Positions 15,976 through 26,500 are shown, counted from the stretch's first letter. The stretch is 49,879 bases of DNA from Candidatus Krumholzibacteriia bacterium (GCA_035649275.1 DASRJW010000024.1:67759-117637), one strand, 5' to 3'. Notes: generated by a model from the letters alone, not told the origin. Numbers and translations: made by a program.

Positions 15976-17607
15976 TCACCGCACGAGCGTGAGCTTGCCG
16001 CGCCCGAGCTCCTTCGACCACGTTCCCAGTCGATACACGTAGAGGCCGGAGGCGACGGGGAGTCCGGCGTCGTCGAGACCGTCCCAGGGGATGTTCTCCT
16101 CTGGCAAGGGGTGCAGGCTTCGCACCAGCCTGCCGCTGGCGTCGAAGATCCGGAGCCACGCCGCTTCGGCGCGAGGCAGGCGGTAGACCATGGTGATCTT
16201 GCTGCCAGCGCGAGCCGGGTTGGGGTAGGCGAAGAGCCGCGCCGTGGCGAGGCTCGAGGCTGCATCGGTCGTCCCGACGTCGACGATGCGGTGCAGGCCG
16301 CGGTCAAGTGAGACGGTGAACATGGTGAGGAAGTAGAGGCCGCCGTCGGGGCCGACTTGCATGTCGGAGATGAAGGGGATGTCTTTCGCCCAGTCGAGGG
16401 AGTTGGGCTGTCCCGGGACCGGCGGCGCCGGGATCCAGTCGCTGCCGGAGCGCACCAGGCGGCGGATCCAGCCACCATAGTGGTCGGCGAAGAAGAGGTC
16501 ACCGTCGTATTCGAAGGGGAAGCTGCTCGGCGAGCCTTGCACACGACGGTAGATCGGGCCACCGATCACCGAGGCGGTGCCGGGATCGGGGGGGTTGGGA
16601 AAAACGTGGACCGGTGCGACCGCCGGCTCGACCAGGCAAGCGCCGCAGCACGGCCGCGCCACCAGGCCCTCGTAGGCCGGCCAGCCGTAGTTGTCGCCGG
16701 CGTAACCGGCATGCACGGCGACGTCGATCTCCTCCCAGTCGAGCTCGCCGACGTCGCCGATGACCAGGTCGTTGCTCAACGGATCGATGCAGATGCGGAA
16801 GGGGTTGCGAAGGCCGTAAGCGTAGACAAGACGCGCATTGTCCGTCGGCCCCGAGAAGGGGTTGTCCGGCGGCGTGATGGCGCTCTTGGGTGGTGGGCCG
16901 CTCCCCGTTCCTGGCATGGCGCTCACGTCCAAGCGCAGGATTTTGCCGCCGAGGAAATCCCGGTCCGTTGCCTCGCAGCCGGCGCCTTCGTCGCCGATGC
17001 TGACATAGAGGTAGCCGTCGGGGCCGAAGCGGAGCGTGCCGCCGTTGTGATGGTTGTAGAAGTCGCGGATGTCGCGAAGGAGGACGTAAGGGCTCCCGAG
17101 ACTCAGGTTCGTGCTCCCCGGGTCGTTGAGGTCGCCGCTCGCCGTCTGCATCGTGATGTGGATGGTGGAGTCTTCGTAGGTGCCGTGGAAGTAGACATAC
17201 GGCCGCGCGGGCCAGTCCGGGTCGACGGCGACGCCGAGGAGACCGCGTTCTCCGCCCCCGGTGATGCCCGGAATGTTGGCGATGATGTTCGAAGTGTGGG
17301 AGCCCACGGCAGCGAGACGCACGTTGCCGCTGTCCTTCTCCAGGAGCAGGATGCGCCCATCGGGAAGGAAAGCGAAGGCGACGGGGAAGGTGACGAACGG
17401 CTGGTGGACCACGATTTCCAGCGCGAAACCCGTCGGCACGGTCTGCGCTTGCAGGGTAGGCGGGCCGGTGAAGATGACGATCGCGACCAGGAGAGGGAGG
17501 GCGGCTGCCGGCGCCGGACGGCGTCGAAACTTGACCGCGATCGCAACAGACTGATTTCGTTCGCAAATCCTGCTGATGTGTTGCAGGCGCGGATGGTGTG
17601 TGCTCAC
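15976..17607 (-). CDS. Secreted PQQ-type glucose/sorbosone dehydrogenase with C-terminal FlgD/type IX-like domain
   Basis: Soluble aldose sugar dehydrogenase fold that oxidises sugars, probably with PQQ. After an N-terminal signal segment (PLLVAIVIFTGPPTLQAQ, about residues 38-55) comes a six-bladed beta-propeller. It includes FLPDGRILLLEKDSGNVR, the catalytic-region motif NHHNGGTLRFGPDGYLYVSI, and AYGLRNPFRICIDP. The last about 85 residues form a separate immunoglobulin-like domain, with YPNPARAGSKITMVYRLP, LRIFDASGRLVRSL and a terminal GKLTLVR. This resembles FlgD-Ig and type IX sorting domains of FCB bacteria. GTG 17607 has GAGGAGG five bases upstream. Product is 543 residues. Export to the periplasm or cell surface is likely; surface sorting is inference. 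Confidence 0.87.
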   Translation of the reverse strand: MSTHHPRLQHISRICERNQSVAIAVKFRRRPAPAAALPLLVAIVIFTGPPTLQAQTVPTGFALEIVVHQPFVTFPVAFAFLPDGRILLLEKDSGNVRLAAVGSHTSNIIANIPGITGGGERGLLGVAVDPDWPARPYVYFHGTYEDSTIHITMQTASGDLNDPGSTNLSLGSPYVLLRDIRDFYNHHNGGTLRFGPDGYLYVSIGDEGAGCEATDRDFLGGKILRLDVSAMPGTGSGPPPKSAITPPDNPFSGPTDNARLVYAYGLRNPFRICIDPLSNDLVIGDVGELDWEEIDVAVHAGYAGDNYGWPAYEGLVARPCCGACLVEPAVAPVHVFPNPPDPGTASVIGGPIYRRVQGSPSSFPFEYDGDLFFADHYGGWIRRLVRSGSDWIPAPPVPGQPNSLDWAKDIPFISDMQVGPDGGLYFLTMFTVSLDRGLHRIVDVGTTDAASSLATARLFAYPNPARAGSKITMVYRLPRAEAAWLRIFDASGRLVRSLHPLPEENIPWDGLDDAGLPVASGLYVYRLGTWSKELGRGKLTLVR

Positions 17608-17664
17608 GGCAGCCTCCTCAGGCGGTCGGCGCGGTGCCCGGCCCCGCCTGGACGCGGTCCACGG

Positions 17665-17756
17665 GCTCCGACGACTGGGTGTTCGACATGGCGTCCATGT
17701 TCGACCCTGGTCGGAGCGTGGTCAAGGGAGAGGAAAGCCGCTCCGATGTTGGTCGA
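17665..17756. repeat. Cluster of inverted and direct repeats between lptG and the sugar dehydrogenase gene
   Basis: Several dyads overlap here. TCGACC-N4-TCGGAGCG (17701-17718) is mirrored at 17739-17756 across a 20-base loop, with 14 of 18 pairs. ACATGG/CCATGT (17686-17700) is a perfect 6-bp dyad within two direct copies of TGTTCGAC (17680 and 17698). GCTCCGAC at 17665 is complementary to GTCGGAGC at 17710. The region is downstream of lptG and upstream of the dehydrogenase gene on the minus strand, so it could be an operator region, a terminator or a dispersed repeat. There is no T-run. Confidence 0.5.
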
Positions 17757-17765
17757 CCGGGGGCG

Positions 17766-17805
17766 GGTCACCCCGAGGCTGTAGACCCGAAGGCTGGTCA
17801 CCCCG
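17766..17805. repeat. Direct repeat of GGTCACCCCG abutting the lptG stop
   Basis: Two identical copies of GGTCACCCCG (17766-17775 and 17796-17805) are spaced 30 bases apart, the second ending at the lptG stop codon. Related GGTCACC/GGTGACC words recur on the other side of lptGF, upstream of sprA. Confidence 0.55.
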
Positions 17806-18900
17806 TCAGCGATTGATGCGGGCGAAGAGACCGAGGCTGGCGACGCCGAAGAAGAGCGGGCCGAGCCAGGCGGCAAGCACGGGAGGGATACTCTCGTTCT
17901 TCCCCAGGGCGGCGCTCAGCTCGGTGAGTGCCAGGTAGGAGAAGGCGATGGTGAGGGTGAGGCCGACGCCGGTGAGCAGTCCCGGCTTCCGCTTCGAGGC
18001 CGACAGACCGACACCGAGGATGGCCATGATGAGGGTGGTGAAGGGGTAGCTGATCTTGGTGTAGAGGTCCACCAGGTAGTCGTTCACCTGCGCGCCGCTC
18101 CGCCGCAGCCGATCCACGTGCGAGCGCAGCTGGAAGTAGTTCATCGCCTCCGGGATGGGCTCGAGGCGCGCCAGGTCCTCCGGCGTTTCGGCCAGCTCGG
18201 GGAAGCGACGGCGCGTGAACGGCTCGAGCTCTTCCCGGATCCCGGTGCCGAGGGAGTCCGGCACGAACTGGCGCCGGTTGCCGTCGTGGAACTCCCAGGC
18301 GCCGTCCTGCCACACGGCGGTTTTCGCCTCCACCCGCCAGAGGACGCGGCCCTCCAAATAACGGAAGACGGTGACGTCCCGCAACGTCTGGGTGCGGGTG
18401 TTGAAGGACTTGGCATCCCAGTGCACGTCGCCCTCGCCGTGGAAGGCGAAGCTGTGGCGGACGCGGGCGTCCTCGGGCTCGCTCTTCTCGATGTCGACAC
18501 GCAGGATGCGGCGCTCGGCCGCGTTCGTCCGCGGCACCACGTGCTCCGCCAGCAGACCGGAGAACGCCACACCGAGCGCCGCCAGCAGCAGAATCGGCGC
18601 GGTGAGCCGGAGCATGCTGACGCCGCTGGCGACGAAGGCGACCACCTCGTTGTTCCGCGCCAGGATCCCTAAGGTGATGATGGTGGCCAGCATCACGTTC
18701 ACCGGCAGCGTCAGGCGCACGATCTCGGGGAGCATGAAGAGGTAGAAGCGCGCTACGTGCTGCACACTCGCCTGGTGGTCGATGAAGTCGTCGATCTTCT
18801 CGAAGAGATCGACGAGGAGGAAGATCACCGCCAGCGAGAGGATGCAGAAGATGAGCACCCGCACGAAGAGCGCCAGCACGTAGCGGTCGTGGATACGCAT
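17806..18900 (-). CDS. lptG: LPS export permease LptG
   Basis: YjgP/YjgQ-family inner-membrane permease that, with LptF and LptB, extracts LPS from the inner membrane. The 364 residues show the family layout: three N-terminal membrane segments (first VLIFCILSLAVIFLLVDLF; then SVQHVARFYLFMLPEIVRLT and VNVMLATIITLGIL), a large periplasmic beta-rich domain (about 120-270), and three C-terminal membrane segments ending FGVASLGLFARINR. The coupling-helix region ARNNEVVAFVASGVSML is typical. ATG 18900 overlaps the lptF stop by one base (TGATG), so translation is coupled. I call it LptG and its upstream partner LptF by order and sequence; the two families are close relatives. Confidence 0.9.
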   Translation of the reverse strand: MRIHDRYVLALFVRVLIFCILSLAVIFLLVDLFEKIDDFIDHQASVQHVARFYLFMLPEIVRLTLPVNVMLATIITLGILARNNEVVAFVASGVSMLRLTAPILLLAALGVAFSGLLAEHVVPRTNAAERRILRVDIEKSEPEDARVRHSFAFHGEGDVHWDAKSFNTRTQTLRDVTVFRYLEGRVLWRVEAKTAVWQDGAWEFHDGNRRQFVPDSLGTGIREELEPFTRRRFPELAETPEDLARLEPIPEAMNYFQLRSHVDRLRRSGAQVNDYLVDLYTKISYPFTTLIMAILGVGLSASKRKPGLLTGVGLTLTIAFSYLALTELSAALGKNESIPPVLAAWLGPLFFGVASLGLFARINR

Positions 18901-20270
18901 CACGGCGCCGGGCGCCGGCGCCACCGCCACCAGGTGCGCGGATCGAGCCTGCGGTAGTTGATGGTGGAGATCTCGCGCACCGAGCGCCAGGTGAGCGCGG
19001 CGCCGAGGATGCCGAAGAGGATGTTCGCCGCCCACATGGACAGGAACGGCGACAGCAAGCGGCGGTCGGCCAGCTTCTCACCCCCCGTGAGGAAGAGGTA
19101 GTAGACGAGGAAGCAGGCGATGCTGAAGGCGATGGCCATGGTCATGCCCGAGCGCCCCGAGCGCAGTGCCAAGGGGGCGCCGAGGAGGACGAACACCAGG
19201 CTCGCCGCCGGAATCGCGTACTTCTTGTGCGCTTCCACCTCGAGCTGACGGATGGCCCGGTCGTAGCCCTCGATGGAGGTGCGTTCCATGCGTGCATTGT
19301 CGCGCAGCCGCGCCTCGCTGCCGTTGGTCAAGCGTCCTGTTTTGACCAGACGGCGCGCCTCGAGGGACGAGTCGCGCCGCGCCGCATCGAGAAGGGCGAG
19401 CTTCGCCTCCATGGGCTTGCGGGACTGGCTGTCGACCCGCTCCAAGAGCTTGCTGATCTTGCCGCGCTTGTCGGCAATGGAGGCGTGGATCATGCCGAGG
19501 CTCATCTCCCGGTCGCCGCGGGACTTGCGATCGGTGTGCTGCAGCTGCGCCGCCACATCGTGGATCACCACCGTCTGCGAATCGAAACGGGTGACGCGGT
19601 AGTTGAGGCTGCCCTCTCCGGCCAGCTGATGCCACTCGCCGCCGTAGAGCTCGATCACGAGCGACTGCCCGCGATCGGCGAAGTACAGCTTGCCCCGCGG
19701 CGCCACCAGGATATCCGGACTCGTGCCCGGGCGTTCGCGCTGCACGCGGACGTGGCGGATCTCGTCGGAGTCCTCCTTCTTGTCGCCGATGTAGATCCGG
19801 TAGTTGGGGAAATCGTCCACGTAGATCCCCGGTTCGATGTTCACCGTCGGCCGCTTCTGCCCGATGTCGATGAGCAGTCCCGCCAGCCGGTGGTTCGATT
19901 CGGGGAGCACGTAGTTGTTGAACAGGATCATCAGACCACAGACGAAGGCGGCCGCGAACAGCACCGGGCACATGACGCGGTAGAGGCTCATTCCGGAGGC
20001 CTTGAGGGCGGTGATCTCGTGGTCCTGGGCCATCTGTCCGAAGGCCATCAGGGTGGCCACCAGGACCGCCATCGGCACGGAGAGTGCAAGAGTGTGCCCC
20101 AGGCTGAGCAAGAGGACTTCGGCGATCGTCAGCGGGGAGATGCCCTTGGCCAGGAAGTCGTCGAGGTAGCGCTTCAGGACTTCGGTGAAGAGGACCCCGG
20201 TGGTGACGAAGAAGCCGAAGGCGAACGGCCCCAGGTGGCTCTTCAGGATGTAGCGGTCGATCGTTCGCAT
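18900..20270 (-). CDS. lptF: LPS export permease LptF with a coiled-coil insertion
   Basis: Partner of LptG in the LptB2FG transporter. The N-terminus RTIDRYILKSHLGPFAFGFF and the coupling-helix segment AQDHEITALKASGMSLYRVM are diagnostic. The periplasmic domain (about 120-245) is followed by an extra Lys/Arg/Glu-rich stretch of about 90 residues (255-345) that looks helical or coiled-coil. The C-terminal membrane segments then start at KKYAIPAASLVFVLLGAPLA. The total of 456 residues is well above the about 365 of E. coli LptF. Similar long LptF forms occur in other FCB-type bacteria. A promoter candidate lies upstream at 20323-20351 on the minus strand. ATG 20270 gives the expected N-terminus; the open frame upstream is not coding. 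Confidence 0.92.
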   Translation of the reverse strand: MRTIDRYILKSHLGPFAFGFFVTTGVLFTEVLKRYLDDFLAKGISPLTIAEVLLLSLGHTLALSVPMAVLVATLMAFGQMAQDHEITALKASGMSLYRVMCPVLFAAAFVCGLMILFNNYVLPESNHRLAGLLIDIGQKRPTVNIEPGIYVDDFPNYRIYIGDKKEDSDEIRHVRVQRERPGTSPDILVAPRGKLYFADRGQSLVIELYGGEWHQLAGEGSLNYRVTRFDSQTVVIHDVAAQLQHTDRKSRGDREMSLGMIHASIADKRGKISKLLERVDSQSRKPMEAKLALLDAARRDSSLEARRLVKTGRLTNGSEARLRDNARMERTSIEGYDRAIRQLEVEAHKKYAIPAASLVFVLLGAPLALRSGRSGMTMAIAFSIACFLVYYLFLTGGEKLADRRLLSPFLSMWAANILFGILGAALTWRSVREISTINYRRLDPRTWWRWRRRPAP

Positions 20271-20591
20271 CGCGCTAAGTCTTTGCAGTTGCACAGCTTG
20301 AGAGTCCTTAGCAGCGCCGCGAACCGTACCATGCCGGCCGCCGGGCCACAAGGGTTTCTCCCTGGCGGCAACGTCTCCAGCCGGCGAGCCCTGTGCACGG
20401 AAGTCGCGGGTGACCCCGAGCCAGCGACTTCAGGAAGTCCGAGCCGCTCCCGATTCGGGACCGGGTCACCACCCCAGGTGACCTCTCCGGTGGACTGCGC
20501 TGTCCTCCCGCAAGGACATGCCCTCGACACCGGCTCTCCCCTGAAACACCGCGATGGTCGCGCCGTGCCGGGTCTCCGGGTCGAGGGAGCC
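20271..20591. other. 321-base divergent intergenic region with three hairpins
   Basis: Between divergent lptF and sprA there is no credible gene. It holds the lptF promoter candidate and three dyads. GAAGTCGC/GCGACTTC (20400-20431) is an 8-bp stem with a 16-base loop. GGTCACC/GGTGACC (20464-20483) is a perfect 7-bp stem with a 6-base loop. TGTCCT/AGGACA (20501-20518) is a perfect 6-bp stem with a 6-base loop. Part of it (20438-20478) resembles 17736-17780 on the far side of lptGF. I could not place a convincing sprA promoter. Confidence 0.55.
20323..20351 (-). promoter_or_regulatory. Possible promoter for lptF-lptG
   Basis: Read on the minus strand, TTGTGG (20351-20346), a 17-base spacer and TACGGT (20328-20323) form a plausible vegetative promoter about 50 bases before the lptF start. 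Moderate match, found by eye. Confidence 0.4.
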
Positions 20592-23500
20592 ATGGGTCGA
20601 GAGCGAGTGCGACAGAGCCGGAGATGGGTGCGACGCGCCACGGGCCTGGTAGTGGCGTGGGTGGCCCTGACGCTGCCGCTCGCCGCAGCGCGCGCCGCGC
20701 CGCCCGGAGTGCGCCTCGATTTCGATCAGCTCCTGGAGCGGCAGGAGCTGCGCCAGCACGGCATGCTCCTCGTGATCGGTCCTTCGGCGCGCCTGCGGGC
20801 GGAGTCGTTCGATGGCGAGGTGCTGCGCCAGGAACTGCAGTACAGTCCCACCACCGGCCTCGTCTTCGATGTGAGGGCTCCGGGGTTCTTGCCAGGACCG
20901 CCGGAGTACTACCTCTACGACGGCGCCTACTTCGTCTACGAGCCACGCGACTACAGCGCGCCCTACTTGCGCATCACCGCCTTGGCGCCCAGCGCGCAGC
21001 AGGATCAGCTCCTGGGGGAAAACCACGCCTGGGCGCTCGCGCATCTCCGCGCGCAGAACGTCGGGTCGCAGGCGCAGGTGGGCGGCGGCCAGGGCTTCGA
21101 GGTGACGGTGGTGAACTCGCTGCCCGGGCCGCTCTCCACCATGTTCGGCCGCGACGCCACCACGATCCGCGTCACCGGGCGCGAGAGCATCTCCTTCGCC
21201 GGCGAGTCGCGCCGCGTCAGCCCCTACATCGCCAGCGAGCAGGGCCGGGGCCAGAGCCTGTTCCCCAGGCTCGATATGGACCAGGACCTGCAGGTGAAGC
21301 TGGAAGGAACGATCGGCGGCAAGGTCCACGTGGCGGTGGACCACAACAGCAGCGCTTTCGGTGTCGACGCGAACCGCGTCAACGTCTGGTACGAGGGCTA
21401 CGAGGACGACATCATCCGCCGCATCGATCTGGGCGGCACCAACATGGCCATGCCCGGGTCGCGCCTCGTGGCGCCGCCGGGTTTCTCCCAAGGTGTCTTC
21501 GGCGTCAAGACCGACCTGCGTCTCGCCGGTCTCGACCTCACGGTGCTGGCGGCGAAGGAAGAGACCGAGGCGGAGACGCGGACGCTCACCCCGAGTGGCG
21601 GCTCGGCCACGGTCGTTCCCCTGGAGGAGAGGAACTACGTCCGCAACCGTTTCTTCTTCTACGAGCTCCCGGACACGACGCGCTTCTATTACTCCTACGG
21701 CCTGGATCCAGGCTCGCAGGATGGGAACACCCTGGGGCAACTGATCGAACAGGCAGCTGCGCCGCGATTCAGGGTCTACATCGACGACAACAACGGTTTC
21801 GTGGAAAGCCGTAACCTGCTCGGCTATGCGGTGGCGAACCTCCCCGCCGGGCTCGACACCGTGGCGATGAACGCCACCTTCAACAGCACCCCCAATACTG
21901 CGCGCTGGCCCACTCAGGATCCGGGCGTGAACATCTACGATCCGAACTACCGAGTCGGCCACTGGCGCATTCTGCAAGCCGGGACCGACTTCGGCTGGGT
22001 GTTCTTCGACGCGAACGGCAAGAAGCTGGTCCTCGGCCTCTATCTCCTCAATGGGTCTCTGAACCCGAATGCGGCTCTCGCGGTGAGCTTCGACGACCCG
22101 CAGGGTAAGAAGGTGGGCAGCACGGATCCGGAGGTGAAGCCGAAGCTACGTCTCTTGCACCATCCCGACCAGGACGCGGACTTCTACGGCCACCCCACCT
22201 CGCTCCTGATGATGCGCCACGTCTACTATCTGGGCACGACAGGCATCCAGGACCTGGAGCTCAGCATCGAGACACAGGTCCCCGGCGACCTCACACCGGC
22301 GGCGCCAGACAACCTCCCTCAGTCCACCTACCTGCACATGTTCGGCCTGGACGAGCTGGACCAGGCCAACCGGCCTGGGCCCGATGGTCTTTTCGACACC
22401 CACCGGGCCAACCTCCTGGACGAGGACAACGGCTTCCTCTTCATGCCGGGTCTGCGGCCCTTCTCGCCCCCCGAAGACATCGTGGTCCGGCGCCTGATCG
22501 ATGCCGGGGTGCCGGAAGACAGCGCCTCGACCGACAGGGAGCGTCTCTTCGGCTCGGCGGAGGTCGTGGATTCGCGCCTCTACACCTTGAAGGACACCGA
22601 CCAGACCCTCCCGACCAACCACTACCGGTTGCTCGTGACCACCCGCGGCACGGAGACCCAGATCGTCTTGCAGCAGGACATCATCGAGGGCAGCGACGTC
22701 GTGCGCCTCGACGGGCGCACCCTCGTCCGCGGCGTGGATTACGACATCGAGCCCGTGGCCGGCGGCAAGATCACCTTCAAGGGCCAGGTGCTGAACGAGA
22801 TCTCGCCGAGTTCCCGCATCGAGGTGAGCTACGCCTTCCGCCCCCTTCTCGGCACCGGGCAGGCGACGCTCCTCGGCATGAGCGGCAAGTACGACTTCGG
22901 GCCCCGGGGCTACTTGGCGGCTCTTGCGTTGTGGGAATCGCGGCGTTCCTTCTCGCGCCAGCCCCAGCTCGGTGACGAGCCGAGCCGCAACCTGGTGGGG
23001 GACGTCAACCTCAACCTGCGTTTCCAGCCCGGCTTCCTGACCCGGCTCGCCGATCTGCTGCCCTTCACCCGCACCAACGCCGCGAGCAGCATCGCCATGG
23101 CCGCGGAAGTCGCGGTGTCGAAGCCGGACCCGAACACGAAGAACACCGCTTTCGTCGAGGACATGGAAAGCTCCGACACCTCGGACCGGGTGGCGAGCAG
23201 CCGGGAGGCCTGGAGCTGGGCCGCGTTGCCCGACCCGACGGCGGCGCCCGTGGATACGCTGAACCGCATCCCCACCTACTACTACAACCCCACCGGCCGG
23301 GTGAAACGGGGCCACTTGAACCCCACCTTGCCGGAGGACGAGGCGAACGACGGCCTCACCGTGCTCGAGCTCGGCTTCGACCGCGACCAGGTCACCAACC
23401 TGCTCACCAGCGAGCCCTTCCGCGGCCCGTTGCTCTGGGCCGGGGTGGAATCCGCCTTCCCCGGCAACGGCCTCGACCTGTCCCAGACGCGGACCCTCGA

Positions 23501-26500
23501 GTTCTGGCTCAATGACGGCATCGCCGACCCGACGGGCCGGCGCGGCCGCATGCACATCGACTTCGGCGACATCAGCGAGGACTTCGTCTTCTTCCCCAAC
23601 AACCCCAACCGCCCGGGCGGCGGCGGCCCGCTCTCGCAGCCGAACTTCAATCGCGAGGCGGAGACGCCGTTCCAGTTCATCGCCACCACCGACGACATGG
23701 GCTGGAACGGCAAGCAGGACGATTGCCCGCCGCCGAGCAGCGAGCGCTACCCGCGCGGGTCGGACTGCCACCGGCCGGACCATTACGTTCCGGCGACAGG
23801 GCAGTACCCCTTCGCCAACGGCACCGAGCTCGACAACCGCTACGACACCGAGGACATCAACGGCGACGGCGTCTGGGACACGAAGAACAGCTTCTTCCGC
23901 GTCGACTTGAACCTGGCGGACCTGACCTACATCGACCCGGGCACGGACATCAGCCCCACCTACGCCAACGACCCCAACATCGACCCGAAGCTCAAGCCCG
24001 GCTTCCAGGGCTGGCGGCACTACCGGATCGACTTCCAGTCCTTGTTGCGGGATTCGCTCTACGAGATCGTGGTGGGTCCGGGAGAGCGGCCGCCGCAGCT
24101 CACGCAGGTCCGCTATCTCCGCATCTGGTTCGACGATCCCCAGGCGCCGGCGGATCCGGCCCAGCAGCTGTGGACGCTCTACAACTACCAGCTCTTCGAC
24201 TTCAAGTTCACCGGCAACCAGTGGCTGCAGCTCGGGGTGCACGGCACCGATGCTTCCCGGCTCGACCCCCAACCCTTCGACGAGATCTACACAGTGAGCG
24301 TCATCAACAACAAGGACAACCCGGAGTACACCATCCCCCCGGACGCGGACCTCGTGGACACCGCGGGCGTGCAGGCGCGGGAGCAAGCGCTCCGCCTCGT
24401 CTTCGACAACCTGAAGCCCGGTCACGAGATGGTGGCGCAGAAGACGAACCCTCTGGGGCGGCCCACGGACTACACGCTCTACAACCGCATGAACTTCTTC
24501 ACCAACCTGGAGTCCGACTTCGCCGACTCCGTGGAAGTCTTCTTCCGCATGGGGTCCGACTCGCTCAACTTCTACGAGGTGGCCCGGCCGCTGCTCGGCG
24601 TCCGCGGCTGGCAGGAAACGATCTTCGATCTGCGGACCTTGACCGATCTCAAGTTCCCCGAGGACGTGGGCGTGCCCGTGGACACCCTCACCCTCGCCGG
24701 CCGTCCGGTGGTGCAAGTGCGGCGCTTCGTGCAGGACATCGCCAATCCATCCGTCACCTTGAAGATCACCCGGCGGGGGAACCCGAGCCTGAAACAGGTG
24801 TCGCGCCACTTCGTCGGCGTGCGCCACCTGCGGCCGGCTTCGGATCTCGGGGCCGCACCGGTATCGGGGGATTTCTGGTTCAACAACGTGCGCCTCGAGG
24901 ATCCGAAGCGCGAGGTGGGGACGGCGCAGATCTACGGCGTGCAGGGCAACGTCGCCGACGTCTTCGATTTCAACGCCACCCTCTCCACTCGAGACGCCGA
25001 TTTCCTCGGTCTCCGGCAGCGCACCGGCACGGGGAGCGATCTCTACAATTTCCAGAACAGCTACAAGATCCCCGACGTGTCCCGGCTCATCCCGACGCTC
25101 GGCTTGACCATCCCGCTCAGCTACACCCTGGCCCGGGACGTGAGCCGCCCGAAGTTCTCCACCTCCAGCGACACGGAGAACGATGCCGAGCGCGCCGACG
25201 AGCAGCGTACCGAGAGCGTGCGACGGGGGTTCGGTCTGTCGCTGCAGAAGAAGCCGTCGAAGTTCTTCCTCTTCAAGCCCACGCTGGACCGCCTCACCTT
25301 CGCCTACAACGAGTCGCACACCGAGCGCCGCAGCTTCACCAGCCGCGACACCTCGGCGTCCTGGTCGCAGAACCTGAACTACGACCTCTCGCCCAAGGCG
25401 AGGAACATCCCGCTCTTCTTCCGGCAGCAGCTCAATCTCCTGCCCACCAACGTCAAGTTCGGGGCGCAGCATCAGAACAGCCGCAGCCTGATCTACACCA
25501 GCAGCGGCAGCAGCGGTGGATCGCTGCAGCCGCGCCCGGTGGTGAGCGCGCGCTCCTTCAACTGGAACGCCGCCGCCGCCATGCGGCCGCTGCAGATGCT
25601 CAACGTGCAATACAGCTTCAACGAGTCCCGCGACTACCGCGAGGCGCATCCGGACAACGAGGAAGAGCGGGTCAGGTTGGGGAGCTTCGACTTCGGCATC
25701 CCCACCGGGCGCGGCGAAGGCATCTCCTTGGACCTGAGCCCGCGCTTGTTCCAGTACTCCTACTCCGCCAACTACGCCGATCGCCGCACCGTGCAGGTGG
25801 AGCAGACGACCGGCGCGCCGCGTCCCGACGTGCACCAGCTCTTGAGCGGGCGCACGCACCGGGTCAACTTCGATTTCAAGCTGCACCGGCGGCTCGCCTC
25901 GCTCTTCGGTGGCGCCCCGCGGCCAGTGGTGCCGCCCGGGTCGGGGGAGATGCCCGAGGGGGAGCGGCAGTTCGGCGGTGCCGAAGAGGGGGCCGAGCCC
26001 CCGCCACCTCAGGGTGGGCCCGGCGAACCGCCGCCACCGCAACAGCAGCAGCCGCCGCCCGGCCCCGGAGCGCCCGGCAGCCCGCCGGGGCAGCAGGCTC
26101 CGCCCGAGAGCCTGCAGGCGGCACCACCGCCGCGACGCCTGCCCAACCCGCTGCGGCCGCTGTTCCGCTTCATCGGCGGCATCGACGCGGTCAAGGTCGA
26201 GGCGAGCGACAGCCGCAGCGCCAGCTACGTCGGCGCTCCCCAGGAAGCGAACTACATGTATCGCTTCGGATTCAGCACCGACACTGGGATTCCCGGCTAC
26301 AGCGAACCGTCGCCCGTCAACACGACGCGGACCCTCAACCTGAACACCGCCGTCCCGCTCCGCGGCGCGCTGCGCGTCACCCTGCGCTACGGCCTGCGGG
26401 CCAACGACATCGAGAGCCGCTCGGGGCAGGACGCGCTGCTCCGCATCAACGTCGATTCCAGCCGGGAGACCAACTTCCCGAGCGCCGAGCTCAGCATCAA

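Noticed and set aside
17680-17720. tRNA-like T-loop (GTTCGACC)
   Set aside because: The flanking bases do not form a T-stem and there is no acceptor or anticodon arm.
19227-20591. 5' extension of the sprA frame giving a 2623-residue open frame
   Set aside because: This part is antisense to lptF, which has clear family motifs; the sprA signal peptide begins at 20592.
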